DNA of 64,000 nucleotides from NCBI GenBank assembly GCA_002633025.1, contig NMRB01000235.1, positions 401,627 to 465,626 on the forward strand, in the 5' to 3' direction. The translations under genes and the position numbers were made by a program. Below the pieces are notes generated by a model. It made no database searches. It worked only from the letters and a program-made list of their open reading frames with translations, and was not told where the DNA came from. Below are positions 53,745 through 64,000 of this stretch, piece by piece (position 1 is the first letter of the stretch; the number at the start of each line of letters is the position of its first letter). The stretch is from Notospermus geniculatus (taxonomy: Eukaryota; Nemertea; Pilidiophora; Heteronemertea; Lineidae).

Positions 53745-54245
53745 AGTGGCGGATCCAGGGGGAGGGTGCAGGGGGTGCGCACCCCCCCCCCTTCCGGGCC
53801 AGAGTGCCCTTTTTCGGCATAGGGTGCCTTTTTCGGCAGAGAGTGCCTTCTTCGGCACAGAGCCGAAAAAGGCATTTCATGCCGGGAGATGGCGTTATGA
53901 GCACTCTCATTTTCTAAATTTTTTCTGGGGGAGGCCTCCAGGGTGCCTCTTTCGGCAGAGTGTTTTTTTCTTGCACAGACCCGAAAAAGGAATTTCCATA
54001 CCGGGAAATGGCGTTAAAAAACTCTAAAATTTCTAAAATCACCTCCCGCTGATATTTGATTTTCTAGGGTAGCCTACCTCTTTTGGCAGAGAGTGCCTTA
54101 TTCGGCACTTACACGAAAAAGGCATTTCCGTGCCGGGAAATGGCGTTAAAGCACTCTTAGTTTCTAAAATTTTTCCGGGGGAGGCCCCCCGGACCCCCCG
54201 CCGATATTTCGCCTCGCGCCTGCGGCGCTCGCTGCTAGGGACTAG
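53745..54245. mobile_element. Dispersed repeat with three tandem units of about 125 bp
   Basis: It starts AGTGGCGGATCCAGGGGGAG. Three units carry TTTCGGCAGAGAGTGCCTT, CGAAAAAGGCATTTC, CCGGGAAATGGCGTTA and TCTAAAATTTTTC, at about 53830-53945, 53946-54068 and 54069-54185. A GC-rich CGCCTCGCGCCTGCGGCGC end follows. TTCGGCA / TGCCGAA dyads occur within units. Confidence 0.75.
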
Positions 54246-55444
54246 GATACGGCCCGGCATTTTATCAAATCTGTACCCCCCCCCCCCAATCTCCGGGACA
54301 AAACCGGTCATGGGCGCAGCCATCTTTGACGCAAAGCATTATGTCCATAAATTAGCCAGGACTCTGTACAACAATGCGAAAAAATTGTCAATTATTTCCT
54401 AAAATCTCTCGTTGTGCTGGTGGTACTGTTACGGACATCCAGGCGTGCCACAAATGGCGTTGTCTTCGAAGGGATAAAACAAGCATTTTTCTATCAGGCC
54501 CACAAACGTTTCTCGATAAAGAAGCTTTTAAACCAGCCGACATTATACATTCTTAGTGGTCTGGTCCTAATAAGGAGGTTTTTATTTAAATCAGGGATTA
54601 CTTCTAGTATGCGCGCGTCAGCAACTTCAACTTTGTTATGAGCATTGCTATACTTAGTAACTATGCAATGATGCCATTGCCAAATGTGTTCATTGCCTAT
54701 CAAAAAAGCTATAACATGAAAAACTGTTTTCATGTGAACGCGGCGATGACAAAATTACGCTGGCCTAGCTCACACCAATTATTATTCATAGGCTTAATTC
54801 GGCGTATTGTGTACGAGTGACACAAGGCCTTTGCGCCTTTTCAGTCATCCAACTTTCGTCCACTGACAACGCCTTACCTCATTGCTAATAATCGTGTGAG
54901 CCAACCAGCGGATTGCGATTGATCCTAATCAACCGTCATACATGTCATAAGCAACACAATGCAGGAGGTGGGTTTGAACATGAGAAATTGATTCTACCTT
55001 TGAATGCCGGCCCTTCGCCGACCAACTAGTGGGCATGCGCAAGATCTACTAGGCATGCGCAAGATCTACTGGGCATGCGCAGCTTATTCTATTGGCCTAT
55101 AATGCTTAAGGTTTCGCTGTGTATGGCCCTGTCCAGGTCACTCTCGCCTTTCAGCGAGGATGCTGTTCATACATGTACCGAATTCGAATTTCGGGCTTCA
55201 AATTAGGGAAATCGATGTGAATTCGAATCCATTGTTTGGATAGCATATAATGTTATATGTTTAAATCTAAGTCATGGGCTTTTCCATTGGGTATTGCCCT
55301 TTTGGCCCTGTCTGCACTCCCCCCGTAGGCAAAATCCTGGATCCGCCAAACGGACTTTGGCACCAAGAGTTTCATTGGTTCAGGGTGACAGCTTCGAGTG
55401 GAGGCCGATACCACTGAATTATTGAGTGTACATAACAGCCGGCA
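54246..55444. other. No gene recognised; 22-bp triplet repeat inside
   Basis: GGGCATGCGCAAGATCTACT is repeated about three times at 55030-55082. An inverted CCTGGATCCGCC word (55334-55346) marks a fragment of the GGCGGATCC repeat family. Open frames near 54374-54641 overlap each other without splice support. Confidence 0.4.
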
Positions 55445-55590
55445 GAGCTTCGTTCTTTGTTCGACCAATCAGAATGAGGAAGTTTGTTGGAGTATTGTAC
55501 TCACAATGACCAGGCAATGCCTAGCCTTGCCTAGCAGGTGTCACCTCCTGGACATTAATGACCGACCCATTAGAGGTGAGGATAAAGTAT
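55445..55590. mobile_element. Half copy of the 38890 MITE (inverted)
   Basis: TTCGTTCTTTGTTCGACCAA, TCAGAATGAGGAAGTTTGTT, AGGTGTCACCTCCTGGACAT and AGGTGAGGATAAAGTATA match the interior and one end of the element at 38890-39140. Confidence 0.7.
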
Positions 55591-56484
55591 ATGTCGTGGT
55601 GCTCCGGACCTTGCCTAGGTAACATGATATCGAAAACAATAATAATATTCATAAAAATGAAACGTGAAGTTGGCAACTTTCTCTATAAAATTACACAACA
55701 AATGCTGGTACATTTGACATACCACACACCACACTGAGGTGATGAATACACCTTAAGGCCTGGTACGCTACATTTTCACTGCCTTGATGGTTAAAATAAC
55801 ACTTTCCCAACTCCTTGGAACTGCAGCACCGTAAAAGTGATAAATTCCACCACTTTAATGTTTCCTTTGAATTCATCAGAACGCAGTTCCTTTCTAAGGC
55901 CTCCTCAGGTGTTTGATGTGTAACATTTGATTTGCTGTTTACCTGAATGAAGGAGTTCGAAAAACACTTTCGCTACATTTTAAGGTGCAATAAAGAGTGC
56001 AAAACTTGGAGAGTGTCAAAATCCAACACTTTATATTTTGAAAGCAGGCGTCACAATAACACCCGTTCAACGTTGCTCTCCGGAAATCTTTAAGATCAAT
56101 GAATGAAGCTTCCCCGTTTGCCATTTTGACGTTTTCTTCAGTTAACCAACAAATCGACAGGGATATCAATGAACAGGCAGAGATCGATATGTGAATTGTC
56201 TTGAAGACAATGATTGAATCAGTGACTGCCTTTTGAGGCGAGCTGTTTTCGTTGGGTCCCTCGTGAACAATCATCATCATCATCATCATCGTATAAGGTC
56301 GAAGGTCATAGACCTGTTGATCTATTGCAGTTAAATCCACAGGGAAACACTCTGCACAGAGGCGGGGGTACTGGGAGAAAAATTCACAAATCAATGTCAC
56401 AGATCCAGTAATAATGCAACGTGCCCAGTAGTAAAGTCTCTCTCTCTCTCTCTGTCGACTGCATAAATCGATCACGAGTTATTC
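55591..56484. other. No gene; ATC and CT microsatellites
   Basis: An (ATC)n run lies at about 56272-56289 and a (CT)n run at 56438-56451. The long minus-strand frame 55939-56475 runs through both and shows no domain, so I do not call it. Confidence 0.45.
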
Positions 56485-58075
56485 ATAATGGTACTTGTAC
56501 GACTCCCATGCCCTATCCAATTTAGCCTTAAATCCTGCGACTGTCTTGGCCTCCACGATATCAGGGGTCAGTGAATTCCATCCATCTACCACTCGGAAAA
56601 CCTAAAAGTATGTTTCCGCAATTCCGTTCTGTCCCTCCTTTTCTTTAGTTTCAATGTGTGTCCTCTGTTGGAAGACAAGCGTCCCTCCGCCAAAGGCAGC
56701 ACTTGGGGAGTAATGTTAGAAAGACCACTGAAGCTCTTAAACACCGGTATCATGTCCCCCTTTTTCTTCTATAGCAAATAGAATGTAGGTCCATGAGTTC
56801 CAATCTACGATCGTATGACTCTGATCTCAGCTGCGGTATCAGCTTAGTCGCCCTCCTCTGAACACCTTCAATAATTTCCTAGGGCCCTTACTCTTTAAAA
56901 TGACTGCTGAATTACAATACTCCAGATAGGGGCGCACCAAGGCTATGTATAGTTTCTTAATGACATCAACGTTTCTTCAGGCAATATTCTTTTTGATCGT
57001 CCAAAGCAGTCTATAGATGAGATCACACTTCGTAATTAGGTCATTGCCATGGATAATTTGCGCATGCGCATTTTGCCGTTTTCCTTGGTCCAAGCCGGAA
57101 GTCGATGTTTTAATGGCTTTCAACGAAGGATTTCCCGGTGGGTCGCACATTTTGCCGTTTTCTGTGGGCTTTTCGCCCAGCTTTGTGTTTATAAGTGTGT
57201 GGGTCCTCGAGATAGTCACCTGGTGCTCCTGAAAATCGTTACCATCATGAAAATCGGGTCAGATTTACAGAAAAATTCGCCCAGGTTTGGTCTCCGAATG
57301 GACAAAAATGGCGATGCACGTGGCCGGTCGATCGCGAATTCACCCCATTCTTCGCTCAAACTTTGGGAAACCAGCGGGGAAACCAGTGATTTTTCCGTTC
57401 CTCAACTGTTACCAGACCCGTTCACAGTGTAATTAAGGGCTCCCCTGCAGAAATATCGAAGAGAACCATCAAAAATGCTGCCGATTGCCGGAATCCTTCG
57501 TGAAACCAATGTAAACACACCAGCCTCCGCGTTGTCAAGGAAAATGGCTACTGCGCATGCGTGGGTTGCCAAGAAATCGCCATGACGTCATAAACGACGA
57601 CCTAATTTGAACTGATCTATTGCCTTTCCTCACAATCTCATTCACATGCTCATTGAAACTAAGCGAAGTATCAACTACTACTCCTAAATCCTTTTCGGAT
57701 AAGACAGCTTCTAGTGGGGTTGAGATCCTGTCAAACTCAATGACGTAATCATAACGAGGTTTGTGTTTTCCAAAGTGCATCACCTTGCATTTTGAGGGAT
57801 TTGGCTTGACTAACCACGTGGTGCACCAACTAGATAGAAAGATTCGCTAAATCTTTCTGAAGTATCTCGTTATCCCGCCTGTCCGTAATCTGTCTGTATA
57901 TCTTCAAATCATCGGCTTGGAGCTGACATGGCGAGGCGAACATTCCTGGCAGATCGGCACATGGGGTATTTTTGGACCCCAGTGCCAGAACTTCAGTATC
58001 CCTTCCATGACGGATGAACATATGAATAAATGCTCTCATAATATCCTCATTCCGCATGTTTTTAAGATGTCTATT
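56485..58075 (-). mobile_element. LINE fragment (non-LTR reverse transcriptase, C-terminal half), interrupted
   Basis: Read on the minus strand: QADDLKIYRQI (remnant of the catalytic YADD box) near 57910, VMHFGKHKPRYDYVIEF-like text at about 57780, EKDLGVVVDTSLSFNEHV at about 57660, then after an interruption ALVRPYLEYCNSAVI near 56950, and VVDGWNSLTPDIVEAKTV near 56570. This order is typical of the fingers/thumb end of CR1-like LINE reverse transcriptases. Several frame shifts and stops make it non-functional. The piece 57034-57607 does not belong to the LINE. Confidence 0.75.
57034..57607. mobile_element. 574-bp insertion in the LINE, AATTAGGTC ends
   Basis: The borders TAATTAGGTC and GACCTAATTT are inverted. 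Just inside, TTGCGCATGCGCATTTTGCC and ACTGCGCATGCGTGGGTTGC share a GCGCATGCG word. LINE reading resumes on each side, so this is a later insertion. No coding sequence was recognised in it. Confidence 0.6.
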
Positions 58076-58677
58076 GATGTTTTGGAGGTGCAGATTCAAT
58101 GACTTTCACATAACAGGTGAGAAAACCTAAAAGCAACACTATTGGGCACATGAGGTCTGAATGGACCCCCAAATGTACAATGAGATGTTTTGGCATAGAA
58201 GATAGCTGGAACGGGCTGCCCCCTATATTCGACCACCAGAAGTTGCATTCTTTTTGAAAGGTTCACTGCAGGTTTGACTTGCAGTGTTCTGAAGTAACTA
58301 AGTCTAAAAGGGTTTGTCACCCATGCTAACCTGTTTACTTCGTAAGGTTTGTATCATGGACCACGGAGACCATTTCTGAAACCTTAGTTGTGGCTGTTCT
58401 TTGAGGCAATCGGTGATATTCTGAGTGCCCATGCCTTGTACAGGTCAATGCACTGAAGGTCAAATGGGTGTGGTTCTCCATGGGGTCCAAATAGACCCCA
58501 GGTGCCCAGTTGTGCATTTTCCCTCATATTTCACTGATAAAACACTAACTGGCAATTCTACCATGTCCATATTCTGTGATGATAGTAAAAGTAGAATTTA
58601 CACACAGATTTTTTCAGGCAGCATACAATATCGGCCGAAGAAATGACAGGAGAGGCCTGCAGTTCACACCGTGGGGT

Positions 58678-60604
58678 CTATAATAATAGGCATTTATATA
58701 GCGCCCCATTAAATTGCTTTGTCTGGAGCGCTTTACATATATAAAACATCAGAAGATAAGAGCGAAGAGAAGTCCTAAAACATATGCTAAGAATGAAAAT
58801 ATTTAGAAATTGAAATAGGGTTAAAATTACCCAAAGGCCTCACGAAATAAAAGGGTTTTTAGTGACTGTTTAAAAGACAGAAAGCCACTGCAGGACCGGA
58901 GGTCAACAGGAAGGGCATTCCAGAGCTGTGGGGCACAGACCCTATAAGATCTATCGCCTGCATGACGCTTACGGCCTACATGTCTCTGCAAAAGAGGTGC
59001 GGCACATGATCTAGTCTGTCGGGCCTGGGACCTCAAGTCCAGGTGAAGATAAACAGGGCCTGTGCCAGCCACTGCCCTGGAAGCAAATAGTAAAACCTTG
59101 AATTTAACACGCTGTTCGACCGGGAGCCAATGCAGAGTTGAGAGAACAGGAGTTATGTGTTGGCGCATTTTGGTGTTAGTTAACAACCGTGCAGCCTGGT
59201 TCTGTTTACATTAGCTTCAGTAAACGATAAAGTTCAAATACCGGTAAACCATAGAACAAGGAATTGCAATAGTCGAGCCTGGATGAAATGAAAGCATGAA
59301 CAAGAGATGCAAGGGATTCAGGTGGCAAGTACTTTTTGACAGCTGCAATTGCGCGTAGATGATAAAATCCACTTGAGACGACTTTGGAGATATGATCATG
59401 AAAGGTAAGACCTGAATCCCAGATAACACCAAGATTCTTGGTGGAGGCAGTAGGAGCGATTTGGGAGGAACCAATTTTAAGTTTAGCATCAGGGATTTGA
59501 TAATGACTGTGGAAGGGTGACCGCATAACCAGAAAAACTGTCTTGCTATCATTTAGCTTAAGCTTATTGTTAGTCATCCAGGCTCGAACATCGACAAGAC
59601 AAGATTCAAGAGCAGTAATGCATTTGAAAACGATTCAGTGGTGAACTTGAAAGGTACCCACTGCTGGTTATCATCGGCATAAAAATGGCTACTTATTCCG
59701 TGACTGGCAATGAGGTTTGCAGGCGGGTATGTATAGCACGAGAAAAGGAGTGGCCCCAATACACTACCTTGGGGAACACCATACCTAAGGTCATGTGGTT
59801 CTGACACAATAGACCTAGTTTTAACACAAAAGCTACGAGTGAAACCAAGACAGTGCACGCCCCTCAAGTCCAAATGTATTCTTAAGTCTATCAATCAGGA
59901 TTGAATGATCGATAGTATCAAAAGCTGCTGAAAGATCGAGTAGAACCATCAAGACGCCGTTGTTGTCATCGAAACTCCTCAGAACACTGTCAGTTATAGA
60001 AAGTAATGCACTTTCAACACTATGACCTGGCCTGTATGCAGATTGATTAGGAACATACAGGTTATTTTCAGTAAGGTGTTTGTGAAGTCGAGCAACCACC
60101 ACTCTTTCCAAAAGTTTGGAAAAGTAAGTAAGATTAGACAGGACGGTAATTTTTAAGGGACTCTTTGTCTAAAGAAGAGCTCTTAAGGAGGGGTGTAATG
60201 ATGGCAAGTTTCATGCTGGTAGGAAACTCCCCTGTTAATAGGGATGTATTTATTAAATCAACCAAATAGGGAAGAAGCGACGGAAGTGTTTCCTTGAGTA
60301 CACCAAAAGGGAAAGGATCGAGTGATGATGTTTTGAAAGGCGACGACTTGATGATTCGCTCGAGTTCAGCAACACTTGTTGGTTCGAACACTGCGAAGCG
60401 CGGTGGGGATGCGCCACTGTCATGGCTCTCATCATAGGTGCAAGAGATAGAGTCTAGATTCTTTCGAATGTTACAAATTTTGTCGTCAAAGAAGGAGGCA
60501 AGCATGTTAGGAAGAAGAGCTGGAGGGATGGACGTGGGAAGTTGACCTTCCTTTTTCTGCCCTGTCAATTTGGAGAATGTAGAATTAATTTGGAGAATGT
60601 ACAA
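58678..60604 (-). mobile_element. LINE (CR1/L2-like) with decayed reverse transcriptase
   Basis: On the minus strand, in order: a pre-palm segment (SSLDPFPFGVLKETLPSLL, 60340-60280), PNQSAYRPGHSVESALLS and LDLSAAFDTIDHSIL (about 60050-59910), GVPQGSVLGPLLF (about 59780-59740), FYADD (about 59690-59670), LNDSKTVFLV...NLGVIWDSGLTFHDHI (about 59550-59390), LDYCNSLFYGLP (about 59270-59240), LHWLPVEQRVKFK (about 59140-59100), LWNALPVDLRS (about 58920). The catalytic YADD is intact, but at least four frame breaks inactivate the copy. The 3' untranslated region has the TATAGCGCC / GCGCTTTA hairpin words (58695-58737). The endonuclease part is missing (5'-truncated). Confidence 0.85.
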
Positions 60605-60895
60605 CTAATTTAAACAAATTCCAGCAATGTGTGTGTAGGCTCTGAATATGTCTGATAAAGTTGAATTACTTATATATAGTAGAAGCAATACTGTTTTACC
60701 AATACTTGTAAGGAAGCAGATAGCTGAGATTGCCTCGAATTTCATTATTGATATTATTGTTGACCGGATGGCCAATTTATGACTTACAGTTTGGTCCATT
60801 CTCATCACTACATCACTCCCCCCTTTTTATCAAATAAGATGGAGAATGCACTTTTGGCGAAGATGAAAGGTTTAAGGCCAATGTGAGGTACCAGT
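60605..60895. other. No gene recognised
   Basis: Sequence beyond the truncated LINE start. AATTTGGAGAATGTA is duplicated at 60568 and 60587. Confidence 0.35.
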
Positions 60896-60897
60896 GT

Positions 60898-61176
60898 TGT
60901 ATGGCAAGCCGTTTGTTCATTTAATCAAATAGCCTAAACCAGGTTTTTTAAAAAAAATTTTAAAAAACTGTTCTTTTAAAAACAATTGTCTTTTAAAAAA
61001 AACTTGTTTTTTTTCAGATTCTGCAAAAAAAACAAGATTTCTTTCAAAATAAACCTATTTTTTATTAAAAAAACAATTTAAAAAAACTGGTTTATTTGAT
61101 TAAATGAACAAACGGCTTGCCAATGCCATACTGTATGGCACTGACAAGCCATTTGTTCATTTAATCAAATAAACCA
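60898..61176. mobile_element. AT-rich MITE with GCCGTTTGTTCATTTAATC ends
   Basis: GGCAAGCCGTTTGTTCATTT, AATCAAAT...ACCAGG (60901-60942) pairs with CTGGTTTATTTGATTAAATG, AACAAACGGCTTGCC (61088-61123). A third copy of the same end, in the first orientation, follows at 61137-61176. Between them lie runs of TTTTAAAA. Confidence 0.75.
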
Positions 61177-61429
61177 GGGTTTTTTTATACTATCTATTGA
61201 CATAGGCCTAGGCCTATACACCTCCATGATAGATGGCCCCTATTCTTTACCGAACTTACTTAAAAAAGGTCGATAGGCCAAGGCGGCCCTACCTAAGCAG
61301 CAATAGTTGGCCGCCCAAAAGCGTAGCTAGGCCTAGGCCCTTCATCTCAGCCTGACACTCACTCAACAGATACTGAACCTGCTCAACTGGTATATCAAAA
61401 CGAGGTCTCCCACGACGACCACCAAGTTG

Positions 61430-61989
61430 ATCTTCATATCCTGTGTTCTGCAGCGAGACTTCTCACCGGAACCAAGAGAAGGGTGCACATTACGCCTATT
61501 TTAAAAAATCTCCACTGATTGCCTGTGAGACTGCGCATTGAATACAAGGCTCTTCTTGTGACGCACAATGTGCTTCACCGGGAGAGCAATCCGAGCTATC
61601 TTCAGGACTTCCTCAGGCTGCGGAGCCCGGCCCGCAGTCTTCGGTCCTCTGCTGACCCCTGGCTTCTGGCTATCCCTCGTACAAGTGGGCAGTATGGGGA
61701 TCGATCACTGGGAGCCCTGGCTCCCAGGCTGTGGAATTCACTGCCGGTTTCACTGCGCAGTCTCGCAGACACAGTATCTTTTAAGAAACATCTTAAAACA
61801 CATTTATTTGTAAAATATTTTGGGTAGTTTTATCTATATTTTCTTTTCTCTCTCCTTTTAATTTGACCCTTGTCCATTGTTTTATAATTGTCTTAATTAA
61901 TGTCATTCCATTTTTTTTCTTTTCTTTTCTTCTTATGTACAGTACTTAGAAAATATTTTAATCATTAATGTAGCACTTTAATTAAATAA

Positions 61990-62020
<31 letters not shown>
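61430..62020 (+). mobile_element. LINE 3' end (CR1/L2-like), second family or copy
   Basis: The plus-strand frame reads AARLLTGTKRRVHITPILK, then LH-stop-LPVRLRIEYK, where the usual Trp of HWLP is a TGA. It continues through LWNSLPVSLRSLADTVSFKK to FVKYFG and a stop at 61827. It ends with a TAATTAAATAAATTATTATT tail and (TTA)n to about 62019. It is 5'-truncated. Confidence 0.8.
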
Positions 62021-63118
62021 TGCCTCACGTTGTTGTTGGTGTCAGCGACCGACCTGAGCCTAGCCATTGTAGGCCTATCGTACTGCATTATTGCTGCTTC
62101 TGGCCGCCCTCCATGCTGCAGGAGTAGGCCTGCACATCTGTGCACGTCGGCAAGGAGAGTTGTGATTTCCTCAGTTCGTTCGTCCCCTACACAAAGGACC
62201 ACACTATCTCGCAATATGCTATCTACACGAAAGCCGAGAGTGTCATCGATTACGCAAGGTCCAGGCAATAAACTCTCTCCAATGACGAAATTACACCTTC
62301 AATTCGATTAGCTAAAATTACCGAACGCGTTGAAATGGTCATGATCATGACGACATCGACGATGGTTTACATGCGCCATCGCCATTATGTTGTTGTCGTC
62401 ATGCCCGTCCACTCATTCCAAAGACTGATCCCCTATCCGATAAACTTCATTTGAATTTGAAATTGAAATCGTGAGCGCCACCTGACGCCTTTTAGCAATC
62501 GACGTCATCTTCGGAGGTACTCGGCTACATTCGGGCGGCCATCGTAACCTACCTCGACTGTATATAGGAGCCTCGGCGTAGTAATCATCTCGCAAATCAC
62601 GAGATAATTCAGTGATTCGCCGCAGTGAGTGGGTCGTCTGTGACATTGACCGTAACCTTTCGCACTTGATGATATAGTGCAGACCAATGCTGATACTTTT
62701 TCACGTATAAATGGGTTCTTTGCGCATTATATCGGTGGGATAATTTTATTTATTGTAGAATCTGAAGTTATTCAGTGGATTAAGGCACATTTTAGGCAGT
62801 GATAACACCGAGGATGGACAACGTTACAATGTCGAAACAAAATGGCCGACCAGCCTTCACTTCACCACTTGAGAAGTTCAACCTGCTGCTATAGCGTGAG
62901 TGACCCTTCATCAGGTAACAGTAACATGCTTCAACTAATTTTTCTATGTGTAGCAACACTTACAATCCCTAATTGGTAACTTTGATCATTCAGATCGATA
63001 GATTTGAACAGTCTTGTCGAGCATGACCGAAGAAGTAGATCCCGGAACAATATGGCGCTGTCCGATATACGTCAGAGTTACGATGTTGGCACGAATCGTT
63101 TTCTGACGTTCAGATTGG
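62021..63118. other. No gene confirmed
   Basis: GC-richer sequence with overlapping open frames on both strands (61978-62311, 62413-62687). An AGCGCCACCTGACGCCTTTTAG word at 62476 is shared with the tandem repeat at 63184. No splice-bounded frame was found. Confidence 0.35.
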
Positions 63119-63450
63119 CCTTTTAGATGACTTACAACCTCTATGTTTTGCTTTCTAACCTCTTGTTCTGCAACCTTCATTAAAAGCGCCACCTGACGTC
63201 TTTTAGATGACTTACAACCTCTATCTTTTGCTTTCTAACTTCCTTGTTCTGCAACCTTCATTAAAAGCGCCACCTGACGTCTTTTAGATGACTTACAACC
63301 TCTTTGTTTTGCTCTCTAACCTCCGTGTTTTGCAAACCTCCTTGTTCTGTCTCACACATGCATGATATAAGCTCCGTGTTTTGCCGTGTATAACCTTCGT
63401 GTTTTGGTATATATTCCCCTTGTTTTGGCTTATAACTTCCGTGTTTTGCA
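63119..63450. repeat. Tandem repeat of about 85 bp grading into CCTNCGTGTTTTGC words
   Basis: CTTTTAGATGACTTACAACC, TCTATNTTTTGCTTTCTAAC and GCAACCTTCATTAAAAGCGC recur at 63119, 63200 and 63281. Beyond 63300 the pattern shortens to repeated CTCCGTGTTTTGC / CTTCGTGTTTTGG words about 25 bp apart until 63450. Confidence 0.8.
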
Positions 63451-63711
63451 ACGTCTATTATTTGCGGGAATAACCGCCCACTCGCCAGAAGTACCGTGCA
63501 CGCGCATCGGGTGTCTGCTGATGAAAGGTGAGTGTGATGTATTATTGCGCGCCAGGGAAAGCATGCACTGTAAAATAGTACGTATTAAAACTGTCGGTGT
63601 CTCTTTAATTGATGACAGCGACTGTAAGCGACCAAATGTCAAACATTAGGTAGATTAGAATTATTTGAAGCCATCAGAAGACAAAACCATGCTAACTTGA
63701 CGTGTTTCAGG

Positions 63712-63830
63712 TCTCGCTGAATGATAGTCTCGGTCACCCAGCCGCTGTTTCGAATCTGGGGATCGAACAAGCGTCTGGGATCAAACTGCGAAATTACTGT
63801 TTGGAGGCTTACCAAGATCCTGGTACGCTC
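63712..63830 (+). CDS. Candidate exon, unknown gene
   Basis: The acceptor TTGACGTGTTTCAG ends at 63711, and CCTG|GTACGC is a possible but weak donor at about 63831. Two frames are open across it: VSLNDSLGHPAAVSNLGIEQ onward, and one from an internal ATG (MIVSVTQPLFRIWGSNKRLG). Neither is recognised. An upstream ATGAAAG|GTGAGT at 63521 could be a first exon, but its phase joins only into a stop. Low confidence. Confidence 0.25.
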
Positions 63831-64000
63831 GCTGATTGGCTAGGGATAGAGCTAGTCATTCATTTCCATCCGCCGATTCCTCGCATTTGAAAATCACAAT
63901 CCGGCTGCTGATTGGGCAAGAGAAGTCACCATGTGATCTCATCATGGCGACGACCATATAATGTCAGTTGGGTTTTCTCGATCCCGTTGTCCATACGGAT

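Noticed and set aside
55939-56475. 178-codon minus-strand frame
   Set aside because: It passes through (ATC)n and (CT)n microsatellites next to a LINE end. There is no domain and no splice signal.

Overview
This is eukaryotic, probably metazoan, genomic DNA. Genes are split by introns with GT/AG borders, and most of the window is transposon-derived. There is no operon organisation, rRNA or CRISPR. Dense TAGGCCTA and TACATGTA words, tRNA-derived SINEs, CR1/L2-type LINE pieces and very many foldback elements suggest a marine invertebrate. An echinoderm or hemichordate is my best guess, but this is inference from base-word style and not a gene-based placement. Assembly gaps (N) lie at 15686-15816 and 26864-26976, with a single N near 33893.

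Genes. (1) 2508-6813, plus strand: a compact gene for a small secreted Gly/Thr/Val-rich protein. It has a clear signal peptide, six constitutive exons all joined in phase 1, and a poly(A) signal at 6899. Its first intron holds a 513-nt open segment (3212-3724) with splice sites in the same phase. That segment would add 171 residues made almost wholly of His, Arg, Gly and Trp, in perfect 12- and 55-residue repeats with no acidic residue. This is the most interesting feature of the window. (2) 50795-39596, minus strand: a four-exon model with matching intron phases. It encodes two ubiquitin-like (beta-grasp) domains followed by a long helical region; the third exon carries two compensating single-base frame breaks. 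(3) 26016-28741, minus strand: two related tandem reading frames of unknown family with propeller-like repeated beta segments. (4) 29258-29616, minus strand: an exon with a PAN/apple-like cysteine pattern. (5) Several isolated candidate exons (20104, 20385, 25443, 30026, 63712) of unknown genes.

Repeats by region. 0-9 kb: short hairpin MITEs and a SINE in and around the secreted-protein gene. 9.6-15.2 kb: a 1-kb tandem duplication, a duplicated block carrying a 58-bp minisatellite, and a 350-bp duplication. 15.6-22.4 kb: a pair of 650-bp inverted arms about 5.5 kb apart, with a TTAA-flanked 1-kb foldback inside. 23-25.5 kb: two further foldbacks. 30.9-35.4 kb: nested insertions, including a 28-unit array of the dyad CACCGCGGTG at about 20-bp spacing; an uninterrupted copy of the host element lies at 52.5-53.1 kb. 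36-41 kb: foldbacks and a Helitron-like tandem-repeat element. 43.1-48.1 kb: a 4.9-kb element with about 855-bp terminal inverted repeats, inserted with a GTTT duplication into a MITE inside an intron of gene 2. 53.7-62 kb: tandem tails and three decayed LINE copies.

No pathway links the genes. The window reads as a repeat-rich stretch with a few sparse, lineage-restricted genes. Exon models come from reading splice signals and phase by eye. No homology search was possible.
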